Shown: piece after piece, positions 37,803 through 46,512 of the stretch | How the letters are laid out: each line of letters opens with the position of its first letter | Position numbering within the stretch: position 1 is the first letter of the stretch | Assembly: GCF_900573985.1 (NCBI RefSeq) | Contig: NZ_UWOK01000001.1 | Coordinates: forward strand, 1,178,001 to 1,242,000 | DNA: 64,000 nt | Reading direction: 5' to 3' | From: Campylobacter showae | Lineage (GTDB): Bacteria > Campylobacterota > Campylobacteria > Campylobacterales > Campylobacteraceae | Notes under the pieces: generated by a model | The model's database searches: none | What the model was told of the DNA's origin: nothing | What the model saw: only the letters and a program-made list of their open reading frames with translations | Made by a program: the position numbers and the translations under genes

Positions 37803-38927
37803 TTGTTTAGAAAGATTTTAAAATTCCTCAACTGGTCAAGTTCTGCAAAACCTCAAATTAGTCTTAATACCGAACTTTACGAACAACTTCGCCCGTTTCG
37901 CTTACCGCTCATCTTAGTCGTTTTGATGATGATGGTCGGGGCTATGGGCTATGTCACGATCGATAATTTTAGCCTGATAGACGCGATTTATCAGGCCGGT
38001 ATGACTTTTACGACCGTCGGTTTTACCGAGGTCGCGCCTATTTCTCCGGCCGGCCGGATTTTTACTATCACTTTTATTTTGCTAGGCTTTGCCGTTTTTA
38101 CGTTTTCTACGGGTTTGATGCTCGAAGTTTTAAAAAAAGGCGCGCTCGTAGCGATCATAAAGGAAAGACGAATGTTATATAAAATCGCAAGGTTAAAAAA
38201 CCACTTTGTCATCTGCTATCACAACCAATACACAATGGAATTAAGCCGCGAATTTAGGGAAAATCACATCCCATTTATCGTTATTGATCCGCGTGAGGAT
38301 CTGCCGGAAATCGCGGAAAAATACAAGTATCCATACTATATCGTCTCTCAGCCGCACACGCAAACGGCGCTTTTAAAGACGCATTTTTCAAGCGCAAAAG
38401 GCATGATCACGCTAAGTCCAAATATCGCTGACAACATCGCTCTCATCGCAACAGTAAGGCTGTTTGAAAAAGAAATCGGGCGCAAAAAGCCGTATTTTAT
38501 AATGACAAACTCCGATAACCAAGACGATACCGAGCGCCTAAAAAAGCTCGGCGCAAACAGCGTCGTGAGCCCGTCAAAACTCGTCGCCCAGCGCCTTAGC
38601 GCGATGAGCGTACGTCCGGATATGGAAAATTTGCTCGAGCAGTTTTTGTATAAGCAAGACTCGCCGATCGACATCGAGGAGATATTGGTGCCTGATTATT
38701 CGTGGGTGCGCTTTAAACGCCTAAAAGAAACTAACCTGCGAAATATAACAAACGCCGACGTCGTTGGCATCAAAGACGTAAATAACAAATTTATCCCGAT
38801 GCCAAAGGGCGATACGCTGATAGGCACAGGCACGAAGCTGCTTGTTATCGGCACCGGCGAGTCGATACGCCTAACCAAACGCGTCATAAAAAGCAAGCAT
38901 AAGCCAGAAGAGCTAAAGTACGTTTAA
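37803..38927 (+). CDS. Potassium channel-type protein with RCK/TrkA domain
   Basis: A protein of about 374 residues starting at TTG; GAGGAG is six bases before TTG 37803, whereas TTG 37797 would have no spacing. Two membrane helices (about 30-55 and 80-105) flank a pore loop with the filter-like TTVGFTEV instead of TVGYGD. The cytoplasmic part has a RCK-N-type domain (HFVICYHNQYTMELSREF...) in which the GxGxxG nucleotide loop is missing, and a TrkA-C domain at the C-terminus (about 280-370). It resembles H. pylori KchA-type K+ channels, but ion selectivity and ligand control may differ. Confidence 0.85.
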   Translation: MFRKILKFLNWSSSAKPQISLNTELYEQLRPFRLPLILVVLMMMVGAMGYVTIDNFSLIDAIYQAGMTFTTVGFTEVAPISPAGRIFTITFILLGFAVFTFSTGLMLEVLKKGALVAIIKERRMLYKIARLKNHFVICYHNQYTMELSREFRENHIPFIVIDPREDLPEIAEKYKYPYYIVSQPHTQTALLKTHFSSAKGMITLSPNIADNIALIATVRLFEKEIGRKKPYFIMTNSDNQDDTERLKKLGANSVVSPSKLVAQRLSAMSVRPDMENLLEQFLYKQDSPIDIEEILVPDYSWVRFKRLKETNLRNITNADVVGIKDVNNKFIPMPKGDTLIGTGTKLLVIGTGESIRLTKRVIKSKHKPEELKYV

Positions 38928-39138
38928 ATTTGAGCTTTGCACGGTAAATTTACGTTGCAAAATCACTGCAAATTTGACGCAAAAACAATTCATCGGTGCC
39001 ATAAAATTTGATAAATTTAAGCTTGACGTAGGCTAGGTAAAATTTGCCAAATCGCCCAAATACGGCGCGTTTTTAACCAGCTCTTAAAATAACATTCGCT
39101 AAAATTAAATTAAAATTTAATCCATCAAAGGAGCAGAT

Positions 39139-39363
39139 ATGTTTCATGAAGACAGAGAGCTTATAACCAAGCTAAAAGGCACGAATGCGAGATTTACGTC
39201 GCTTTTCGACAAACACAACGACCTAGACGAAAAGATCGCCGAGATGCAAAAAGGCAACGTTTATAACGATGCGGAAGTGGATGCTCTAAAACGCGAAAAA
39301 CTCAGACTAAAAGACGAAATTTACGCCTTTTTAGCCGAGTATAAAAAAGAAAATAATCTTTAA
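39139..39363 (+). CDS. DUF465 (YdcH-like) small protein
   Basis: A 74-residue helical-hairpin protein (FHEDRELITKLKGTNARFTSLFDKHNDLDEKI..., then LKREKLRLKDEIYAFL) of the DUF465/YdcH family. The function is unknown; members are short antiparallel coiled coils. A GGAGCAG site precedes the ATG and a terminator follows. C. jejuni has a homologue (Cj0449c) next to rpmB. Confidence 0.88.
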   Translation: MFHEDRELITKLKGTNARFTSLFDKHNDLDEKIAEMQKGNVYNDAEVDALKREKLRLKDEIYAFLAEYKKENNL

Positions 39364-39371
39364 TTTAATAG

Positions 39372-39398
39372 CGGCGGACGATTTGTACCGCCGTTTTC
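39372..39398 (+). terminator. Terminator of the DUF465 gene
   Basis: Stem CGGCGG/CCGCCG (39372-39377 and 39388-39393) with a 10-base loop, followed by TTTT, begins nine bases after the stop codon. Confidence 0.75.
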
Positions 39399-39745
39399 TG
39401 CCTCAAATTCTCTCAAATTTTTATCTTTGATTAGCTGCAAATCGCGCCAAATTTAACTCAAAACCAGAATGCAAAATCGCTGCAAAAACACCAGATTTGA
39501 TGCAAAATATAAATTTGTTTTCAAATTTACAACGCGGCTACATCGAAATCTTTTTGAGTACCCAAAAACCGCCATTCCGACGCATAAAATAATAACCGCC
39601 CAAATATATTCCATCTTATTTTCTTGCCTATTTTTGCCGAAGCTTAATTTTTTTGTTTATTACGACACAAACTCGCACTTTTCGGAAAGACCGTGATTTA
39701 AGATAAAATTCGCTAAAATTTATAAAAGTTTAAAAAGGATGGAAA
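39399..39745. other. Non-coding gap before ppk1
   Basis: About 350 bases without a supported gene. An ATG-started frame of 75 codons at 39469-39696 lacks a ribosome-binding site and family resemblance. Two TAAAAT hexamers (39714-39719 and 39725-39730) could be the -10 of ppk1. The phrase GCAAAATCGCTGCAAA at 39473 has a near copy, GCAAAATCACTGCAAA, at 38958, so this short phrase occurs on both sides of the DUF465 gene. Confidence 0.5.
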
Positions 39746-41839
39746 ATGGATGAGACAAAGAGCGTTTTTATCAACCGCGAGCTTAGCTGGTTGCGCTTTA
39801 ACTCGCGCGTTTTAGCTCAATGCGAAAAGGCGTTGCCGCCGCTTGAAAAGCTAAAATTTATCGCGATTTATATGACGAATTTGGATGAATTTTATATGAT
39901 CCGCATCGCGGGACTAAAGCAGCTTTTTGCCGCGGGAGTCGCAGCTAGCGGTAGCGACGGCATGAGTCCGCTCGAGCAGCTAAGAGAGATCAGAAAATAC
40001 ATCAAAGACGAACTCGCGCTCGTGGAAAAACACTATAAAGACGCATTAAAAGAGCTCGCGCAAAACGGGCTTTTTATGAAAAATTACGACGAAATCTCGC
40101 CCGAACTTCGCGCTAAATGCGACGAGTATTTTTTCTCAAATATCCTGCCCGTCATCGTGCCTATCGCGGTTGACGCCACGCACCCGTATCCTCATCTAAA
40201 CAACCTTAGCTTTAGCCTAGCCGTTAAGCTTGCCGACGCGGATAGTCCAGAGATTATAAAATTTGGCATGATACGCATCTCGCGCGTTTTGCCGAGATTT
40301 TATCAAGCGGCCGACAACGTCTACGTGCCGATAGAAACGATCGTACACCGCCACGCAGAAGAGATTTTTCCGGGTTACAAGCTGCTTAGTTCGGCGGCGT
40401 TTAGGGTCACGCGAAACGCCGATATCGTCATCGAGGAAGAAGAGGCCGATGATTTTATGATGATCCTCGAGCAAGGGCTCAAGCTACGCCGCAAGGGCGC
40501 CTTTGTCCGCATGCAGATACAAAAGGACGCCGACGCCGAGATAGTCGAGTTTCTAAACTCGCATATGAAGATTTTTTATAAGGATATCTACGAGTACACC
40601 GTCCCGCTCACGCTAAATTCGCTCTGGCAAATCGTGGGAAATAAAGAATTTTCGTACCTTTGCCTACCGCCGTACGCGCCAAAGACATTGCCGCCTTTTA
40701 GCACTCATCTCTCGATGTTTGACGTCATCGATAAAGAAGACGTGCTAGTCGTGCATCCCTACGAGAGCTTTGATCCCGTCGTGCAGTTTATCAGGGAGGC
40801 GAGCAAGGATCCGCGCGTGATCTCGATCCGCATGACGCTCTACCGCGTCGATAAAAACTCGCCTATCATCCAGGCTCTCATCGACGCCGCAAACGACGGC
40901 AAGCAGGTAACCGTGATGGTCGAGCTAAAGGCGAGGTTTGACGAGGAAAACAACCTACACTGGGCAAAGGCTCTAGAGGACGCCGGCGCACACGTGATAT
41001 ACGGCATCACGGGCTTTAAGGTGCACGCAAAAGTGAGCCAAGTCATCCGCCAGGAGGGCGGCAAGCTCAAATTTTACATGCATCTATCCACGGGCAACTA
41101 CAACGGCGGCTCGGCGAAAATTTACACCGACGTGAGCTATTTTACGAGCAGGGCGGAGTTTGCGAGCGATACGACGACGTTTTTTCACATACTTTCGGGT
41201 TTTTCTAAAAACCGCCGTTTGCAGACGCTTTCCATGTCGCCGATGCAGATAAAAGAGCGCGTGCTAGAGATGATAAAGACCGAGACCGCGCACGGCGAGC
41301 AGGGCAGGATCGTGGCCAAGATGAACGCGCTAGTCGATAGCGACATCGTGGACGCGCTGGTAAAGGCAAGTAGCGCGGGCGTGAAGATCGATCTCATCGT
41401 GCGCGGCATCTGCTGCGTGCGTCCTGGCGTGAAAGGCCTAAGCGAAAATATCCGCGTGAGATCGCTCATCGGCAAATACCTTGAGCACGCGAGGGTATTT
41501 TATTTTAGGCACGCCGACCCTCAAATTTACATCGCATCCGCTGACTGGATGCCGAGAAATCTCGAGCGCCGCCTAGAGCTCATGACGCCGATAATCGATA
41601 AAAATTTGCAAGAGCGTTTGCTGGAGTTTTTGCGCTTGCAGCTTAGCGATAACGAGCTAGCGTTTGAGTTGCAAAACAGCGGCGAATATGCCAAGGTAAG
41701 ACCGAAAGAGGGCGACGCGCGTATAAACTCGCAAGAGGTGCTCGAGGAGTACGTGAGCGGGATATATAAGGCGACGAAAAAGGATACCGATAAGGGGAAG
41801 AGCGAGCAGATGGTGGCGAAACTGCTAAAAGAAAGTTGA
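39746..41839 (+). CDS. ppk: Polyphosphate kinase 1
   Basis: A complete 697-residue Ppk1 that makes polyphosphate from ATP. The N-terminal domain begins [16 protein letters not shown] (8-23). The two phospholipase-D-like halves carry the active-site histidines in [11 protein letters not shown] (about residue 430) and in [14 protein letters not shown], with [17 protein letters not shown] between them. In C. jejuni Ppk1 supports stress survival and virulence (family knowledge). The stop codon is followed after one base by a copy of the dispersed repeat described at 41840. Confidence 0.97.
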   Translation: MDETKSVFINRELSWLRFNSRVLAQCEKALPPLEKLKFIAIYMTNLDEFYMIRIAGLKQLFAAGVAASGSDGMSPLEQLREIRKYIKDELALVEKHYKDALKELAQNGLFMKNYDEISPELRAKCDEYFFSNILPVIVPIAVDATHPYPHLNNLSFSLAVKLADADSPEIIKFGMIRISRVLPRFYQAADNVYVPIETIVHRHAEEIFPGYKLLSSAAFRVTRNADIVIEEEEADDFMMILEQGLKLRRKGAFVRMQIQKDADAEIVEFLNSHMKIFYKDIYEYTVPLTLNSLWQIVGNKEFSYLCLPPYAPKTLPPFSTHLSMFDVIDKEDVLVVHPYESFDPVVQFIREASKDPRVISIRMTLYRVDKNSPIIQALIDAANDGKQVTVMVELKARFDEENNLHWAKALEDAGAHVIYGITGFKVHAKVSQVIRQEGGKLKFYMHLSTGNYNGGSAKIYTDVSYFTSRAEFASDTTTFFHILSGFSKNRRLQTLSMSPMQIKERVLEMIKTETAHGEQGRIVAKMNALVDSDIVDALVKASSAGVKIDLIVRGICCVRPGVKGLSENIRVRSLIGKYLEHARVFYFRHADPQIYIASADWMPRNLERRLELMTPIIDKNLQERLLEFLRLQLSDNELAFELQNSGEYAKVRPKEGDARINSQEVLEEYVSGIYKATKKDTDKGKSEQMVAKLLKES

Positions 41840-41963
41840 GCGGCTCGTCTTTTTGCTCTATACTTCGTTACTTGTAAATTCGGCTCGGTCATTACCTATA
41901 TGGCAACTCCCGTCGCCAAATTTAAAAGCGCCTCGTCTAGAACAAAAATATTTCACCTTGTCG
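41840..41963 (+). repeat. Dispersed intergenic repeat, copy A (3' of ppk1)
   Basis: This copy begins one base after the ppk1 stop, with GCGGCTCGTCTTTTTGCTC, then ATACTTCGTTAC, CGGCTCGGTCA, GCGCCTCGTCTAGAAC, AAAAATATTTCACCTTGTCG. The same ordered blocks recur at 47766-47895 (opposite strand), 56236-56355, 56374-56472 and 56540-56655. It holds no ORF of note and no strong hairpin shared by all copies. Confidence 0.75.
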
Positions 41964-42168
41964 TTTTATATTCAAATTTGAAGTCGATTTGTAAATTTTG
42001 ACTTCAAATTTTACCCACCGAGACCTGCACCTTGATGCTGTTAAAATTTAACTCACAAATTTACAGAAATCTCCGCATGTCGCGAATTTTACTTCGCCGA
42101 GCTTTTTGTCGCACGCATTTCGGTCAAAATTTGAAAAACACCAAAATACGCCGAATTTAAGGGATAAA
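41964..42168. other. Spacer between repeat copy A and the LysE-type gene
   Basis: The spacer is AAATTT-rich. An in-frame ATG at 42106 would extend the exporter by 21 polar residues, but the extension has no membrane or signal character. I see no other gene here. Confidence 0.5.
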
Positions 42169-42780
42169 ATGAACTCTTTCAATGCCTTTTTCTCTGGTTT
42201 TTCGCTCGGGCTCTCGCTGATTTTACCCATCGGAGCTCAAAATGCCTTCGTGCTAAAACAAGGCATCAAAAAACAGCATGTTTTTCTAGTTTGCGCTATC
42301 TGCGCGCTTAGCGACGCTGCACTGATCTTTGCGGGCGTATCGGGGTTTGGCTACGTGGTTGAGCGCTATCCCATCATCAAAACCGCCGCGCTTTGGGGCG
42401 GATTTGTCTTTTTGAGCATTTACGGAATTCGTGGCCTTTATAGCGCATTTAGCGCATCGCATGCTCTAGCAGCCGGCGGCGAGGATACGCGCGGTGCGGC
42501 TAAAACGGCGCTTCTAACGCTAGCTTTTACGTGGTTAAATCCGCACGTATATCTTGACACGGTCGTGCTTCTTGGCTTGGTTTCTACGAAATTTAGCGAG
42601 AGTGCGGGACTCTTTGGTATGGGCGCGATGTGCGCGTCGTTTGCGTTTTTCTTTTCGCTCGGATACGGAGCTAGGTTTTTGGCGCCGCTGTTTAAAAACC
42701 CCGCCGCGTGGAAAATTTTGGAATTTTTCGTCGGCGTTACTATGATAGCGCTTGGCGTGATGTTAGTTGTCGGCGAGTGA
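42169..42780 (+). CDS. LysE/ArgO family amino-acid exporter
   Basis: A 203-residue membrane protein with six helices. I start it at ATG 42169 (MNSFNAFFSGFSLG), preceded by TAAGGGAT. The signature GLSLILPIGAQNAFVLKQGI (about 12-31) matches the ArgO/LysE subgroup (E. coli ArgO exports arginine), and the conserved aspartate in ALSDAALIFAG follows. LTLAFTWLNPHVYLDT marks helix 4. It should export a basic amino acid; which one is not readable. It stands between repeat copy A and a lipoprotein gene. Confidence 0.9.
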   Translation: MNSFNAFFSGFSLGLSLILPIGAQNAFVLKQGIKKQHVFLVCAICALSDAALIFAGVSGFGYVVERYPIIKTAALWGGFVFLSIYGIRGLYSAFSASHALAAGGEDTRGAAKTALLTLAFTWLNPHVYLDTVVLLGLVSTKFSESAGLFGMGAMCASFAFFFSLGYGARFLAPLFKNPAAWKILEFFVGVTMIALGVMLVVGE

Positions 42781-42884
42781 GGGTGCTCAAATTTGATGCG
42801 AAATTTAGCTTGCGCGTATTTTGCAAGTAAAATTTAATGCTTGCGGTAGTAAAATTTCGCAAAATTATGTTTACAGGAGAAGCG

Positions 42885-43568
42885 ATGAAAAAGCTGATTA
42901 TTTTTATGATTGCGCTGATATTTTGCGGGTGCGGCATAGCATCAAAAGGCGACGGAAGCTCAACTAGCGAAAATTTACATATAGCTAGAAAGGTTGCGAT
43001 AGATGTTGCAGGCGGGCAGATTAAATTTAGCCAGGAGGCTCACGAAAAATTTTGGCGAAATTTAAACGCGTCAAAAATGCGTTTGCCGAGCAAATTTAAC
43101 CCATATATCAACGCTGATAAGGATGCGCTGGACTGGATAAAGGTCGATGCCTATGCTATGATAAATTTGAATATAGAGTTTTTAAAATCTGTCCTTGAAA
43201 CTTCAAGAAATGGGACGGTAACTAAGACCGATAAATTTAAGGCCTATGAGAAAAACATTGAAAAACTAGCTCCGAGCGTGGCTACTTATGCGACTGAGCA
43301 GCAGTATAAATCAAAAATGATTATAAAGGATATAATTGCTAAATATGCCGACGAGCTAATAAATTGCGTAGGTGTAGATAAATTTAGTCTTTCTCAATAT
43401 GCTATGCGGATTATTAAAATCAGCGATAACGGGATGACGGTGTATTTTGATTTTGAAGGCGTCAAATTCCGCGATCTAACTAGAGATGGCGTGGAGGCGA
43501 TCTTGAAGGGCTTGGAATACAGAAAAGACAGTCTAGATAAGCTTTTCGACAAAGATTATCGTCAGTAA
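42885..43568 (+). CDS. Uncharacterised lipoprotein
   Basis: A 227-residue lipoprotein of unknown family. I chose ATG 42885 because ACAGGAGAAGCG lies directly upstream and the product then starts MKKLIIFMIALIFCGCG with lipobox FCGC. The mature part is mostly helical and hydrophilic (residues about 30-227), with no recognisable domain; the segment DNGMTVYFDFEGVKFRDLTRDG near the C-terminus is the most structured-looking. The base composition is more A/T-rich than its neighbours. It is followed by the phosphatase-gene remnant. Confidence 0.75.
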   Translation: MKKLIIFMIALIFCGCGIASKGDGSSTSENLHIARKVAIDVAGGQIKFSQEAHEKFWRNLNASKMRLPSKFNPYINADKDALDWIKVDAYAMINLNIEFLKSVLETSRNGTVTKTDKFKAYEKNIEKLAPSVATYATEQQYKSKMIIKDIIAKYADELINCVGVDKFSLSQYAMRIIKISDNGMTVYFDFEGVKFRDLTRDGVEAILKGLEYRKDSLDKLFDKDYRQ

Positions 43569-43592
43569 CCGCTAAAATTTAGTAAAATAAAG

Positions 43593-43722
43593 GATAAATT
43601 TACTTCATTGGCGACGTTCATGGCTGCTGTAAAACCCTTTGCCCATGATAGATTGTTTCCCATGTGGTGCTGATTCTAAAATTTGCTTTACGGCTGATCT
43701 GATAAACCGCGGAGATAATAAC
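43593..43722 (+). pseudogene. Decayed 5' fragment of a metallophosphatase gene
   Basis: This stretch aligns in the same orientation with the start of the intact phosphatase gene at about 46533-46660. One frame reads IYFIGDVHGCCKTLCP and then two stops, against IYLIGDVHGCYKTLC in the intact gene. A second frame reads ADSKICFTADLINRGDNN, against ADSKICFVGDLIDRGNGS. Small deletions separate the two parts, and the ATG and about eight first codons are lost. The catalytic Asp of GDLIDRG has become Asn. It stops just before the terminator of the reductase gene. Confidence 0.85.
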
Positions 43723-43725
43723 ATT

Positions 43726-43754
43726 CAAAAACGGCGGAGCCTAAGCCCCGCCGT
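43726..43754 (-). terminator. Terminator of the molybdopterin reductase gene
   Basis: Inverted repeat ACGGCGG/CCGCCGT (43731-43737 and 43748-43754), preceded on the plus strand by AAAAA, so that on the minus strand the stem is followed by a run of T. It begins a few bases past the reductase stop codon. Confidence 0.75.
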
Positions 43755-43758
43755 AAAT

Positions 43759-46215
43759 TTAAGCGCCTATGATTTTTGGTTTTGAAAACGCTCTGATAGG
43801 TCTTATTGCGCCTTTATATTTTTCGACTTGGACTAAATTCGTATGCGCGATGTTGCTTTGCGCTAGCTTGCTCGTGCCTTTGTCTTTTGTGAGCACGTTT
43901 ACGCATCCGTGCTGGCACAGGCTCTTTTTGCCGTAGACTTCGGGGTCGTACCATGCGCCTTCGCATATGATTACGACGTCGTCTTGGGTTATGTCGCTCA
44001 CTATCGCTCCGCATAAAATTTCGCCCCTGTCGTTAAACACCCTAACCACGTCTCCTGTTGCGATGCCGCGCTTCTTGGCCGCGCTTTGGCTGATAAATAT
44101 AGGCTCTCTTCCGTTTACTTCAGCGTATTTTCTAACTATGGAGTTATCTAGCTGAGAGTGTAGCCTAAAGCGAGAGTGCGGAGTATTTAGTGCGAGTGGA
44201 TATTTCTTTGTTTTTTCTTTATCGCCAAGCCACTCGGTAGGCTCAAACCATGCCGGATGCCCTAGGCAGTCGTCGTATTTCATTTTTGCGATGACGGGCG
44301 AGTAAATCTCGATCTTTCCCGATGGCGTTCCGAGTCTAAATTTATTCGGATTTTCTCTAAAATTCGCAAATCTAGTGTAGTATTTTTTCTCTTCGTCTTT
44401 TTTGTCGAATTTTACGTATCCTTTCTCCCAAAACTCGTCAAACGTAGGCAGATTATCGTATCCGAGCGCTTTGGCTTGGTCCATGGCGTCGGCGAAAATT
44501 TCTTTTATCCACTCCATCTCGGTCTTGCCCTCGGTAAATACCTCTTCCATGCCCCATCTCTTGCAAATTCCTTTGCAAATTTCAAAATCGCTCCTGCTCT
44601 CGCCCATAGGCTGAACGGCTTGTTTTATGGCAAAGATATACTCGCCAGTAGCGTTTGACTGCTCTATGTCGTTTCTCTCAGGCTCGATAGCTGCAGGCAG
44701 GACTATGTCGCTGAGCTTAGCTCCGCTAGTCCAATAAGGCTCTATGGTTATCACGGTATCGAGCTTTTTCCATGCTTGTACCGCGCGGTTTATATCCTGA
44801 TGTCTCGTAAATATCGAGCCGCTAGCGCTTACGGAAACTCTCATATGCGGGAGTTTATAAATTTCGCCGTTTCTTTGCATCTCTTGGCCCGGATTTAGGA
44901 GTGCGTCTATTATTCTGCTGTTTGGCATGACGTAGCCTTTGTTTTTTACCCAAGGGCTATTTTCTGTGGTGTATTTTTCGCTAGGAACCGAGCTTAGGCC
45001 TTTTAGAGCCGGTGCGATAAAGCTATCCGTGCTGGTTTTATGCCCCTGATCGCAAGTCATAAAGCCGCAGCCCTCCTTGCCTATGTATCCTAGCATCGAG
45101 GCTAGCGTGATGAGAGCCCAATATGACTGCTCTCCGTGATCTTGTCTTTGGATAGCAAAACCGCTTATTATCAAAGACTCGTTTTTAGCTAGCGACACGC
45201 ATAGCTCCTCTAGCTTTTTGACGCTTACGCCGCAAATTTTGCTAGCCCAGTCTAAATTTTTAACCACCTTGTCGTTAGTGCCTAGGAAATAATCTTTAAA
45301 TTTATTAAATCCAACGGTGTATTTGCCTATAAAGGCTTCGTCGTATAGTTTATTTTCGTATAGATAGTGGCACATGCCTATCATCATGGCCGTATCCGTC
45401 CCCGGCACCACTCCTATAAAGTCCGAGTTTAGATACCTGATCGTATCGTTTTTATAGGTATCTACGGCGTAAATTTTCTTTTCGCCTTTTGCATTCATAT
45501 CTTTTAGCTTGGCATACACGTCGTAGCCCTCGTGAGTTGGAGCGCCTACGCCTATTTCATTGGTTACTACGGGATTGCTTCCCCAAAAAACTATCGTTTT
45601 AGCAGACTTTAGTACCGCTTCCCATTTCGTAGGAACTTCGTTTGGCTCGATAGTTCCGATAACGTGAGGCATGATAACGTGACCAGCACCATAGGAGTAG
45701 TTGCCGTCCTCTGAGACGAAGCCGCCTAGTATCGTTAGCATCCTTCTAGCCGTAGCTCTACCCCAGCTGACTTTACCGCTGCCGCCCCACCAGTAGCACT
45801 CTCCATAGATGCTCTCGGGGCCGTACTTTTCAAAATTTTCTTTTAGAGCTTTTGCGGCTAGATCAAGCGCCGTATCCCAGCTAACTCTTACGAATTCCTC
45901 CTCGCCTCTAAGCTCGGGTTTATTTGGTCCTTTTTTCTCCAAATAACTCTTTCTAACGCAAGGATATAGTACTCTGCTTTCGTTTTGGACGCAGTCTGCG
46001 ACGGCGTTATTTAAAGTGCTCGGGAATTTATCCGCCTCAAAAGGATCTATGCTAGTTATCTGTCCGCTGACTACGTTTGCGTAAAACGGACCGAATCTAT
46101 TTGCGCAAAAAACCTTTTTCTGATCAAAAAGTGTCTGAGTGACGCCCTCTATCCTGTTAGCTTGCAGGCTGACGCCGGCTAGCGCGCTAAGCTTTAAGAA
46201 ATTTCGTCTTTTCAT
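43759..46215 (-). CDS. Periplasmic molybdopterin reductase, TMAO/DMSO/biotin-sulfoxide type
   Basis: An 818-residue bis-MGD enzyme. The start MKRRNFLKLSALAGVSLQA is a twin-arginine signal, so the folded enzyme is exported. GNYSYGAGHVIMPHVIGTIEP (about 165-185) carries the serine expected as molybdenum ligand in the TorA/DorA/BisC group, and ECYWWGGSGKVSWGR precedes it. No N-terminal cysteine motif for a 4Fe-4S cluster is seen, which also fits this group. It should reduce an N- or S-oxide as terminal acceptor. No membrane cytochrome (TorC type) or anchor gene is adjacent, so its electron donor must lie elsewhere. Confidence 0.9.
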   Translation of the reverse strand: MKRRNFLKLSALAGVSLQANRIEGVTQTLFDQKKVFCANRFGPFYANVVSGQITSIDPFEADKFPSTLNNAVADCVQNESRVLYPCVRKSYLEKKGPNKPELRGEEEFVRVSWDTALDLAAKALKENFEKYGPESIYGECYWWGGSGKVSWGRATARRMLTILGGFVSEDGNYSYGAGHVIMPHVIGTIEPNEVPTKWEAVLKSAKTIVFWGSNPVVTNEIGVGAPTHEGYDVYAKLKDMNAKGEKKIYAVDTYKNDTIRYLNSDFIGVVPGTDTAMMIGMCHYLYENKLYDEAFIGKYTVGFNKFKDYFLGTNDKVVKNLDWASKICGVSVKKLEELCVSLAKNESLIISGFAIQRQDHGEQSYWALITLASMLGYIGKEGCGFMTCDQGHKTSTDSFIAPALKGLSSVPSEKYTTENSPWVKNKGYVMPNSRIIDALLNPGQEMQRNGEIYKLPHMRVSVSASGSIFTRHQDINRAVQAWKKLDTVITIEPYWTSGAKLSDIVLPAAIEPERNDIEQSNATGEYIFAIKQAVQPMGESRSDFEICKGICKRWGMEEVFTEGKTEMEWIKEIFADAMDQAKALGYDNLPTFDEFWEKGYVKFDKKDEEKKYYTRFANFRENPNKFRLGTPSGKIEIYSPVIAKMKYDDCLGHPAWFEPTEWLGDKEKTKKYPLALNTPHSRFRLHSQLDNSIVRKYAEVNGREPIFISQSAAKKRGIATGDVVRVFNDRGEILCGAIVSDITQDDVVIICEGAWYDPEVYGKKSLCQHGCVNVLTKDKGTSKLAQSNIAHTNLVQVEKYKGAIRPIRAFSKPKIIGA

Positions 46216-46512
46216 TTTTCTCCCTTGAAATGAAATTTGGTTATCTCGTCTTTGGTGTTGCGTTAAGTATACTCTCGGCCAAGCCTATGACCAAATTTGA
46301 AGCCGTCGGCGTTATTTATTAAACCTCCTTGAAATATAAAAACTAATTTTATAGTTATATGATATTATAAGAGATAAAGAATAAAAAGTATATAAAAAAT
46401 GTGATTTTTAGTAGGTATTGTTTGGTTTTAAGCGTATAAGAGCGTAAAAGCGACTGTAAAATTTATAAAAAATGGCTAAAATTTGAGCCAAATTTAAGAT
46501 AGGCAAATAAAA
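46216..46512. other. Divergent promoter region, reductase/phosphatase
   Basis: A very A/T-rich spacer of about 300 bases between divergent genes. It holds several TATAAT-like words (for example GATATTATAAG near 46361 and TATATAAAAAATG near 46390), so promoters in both directions are likely, but no operator stands out. I see no small gene. Confidence 0.5.

Noticed and set aside
39469..39696. 75-codon frame before ppk1
   Set aside because: No ribosome-binding site, composition like spacer DNA, no recognisable motif.
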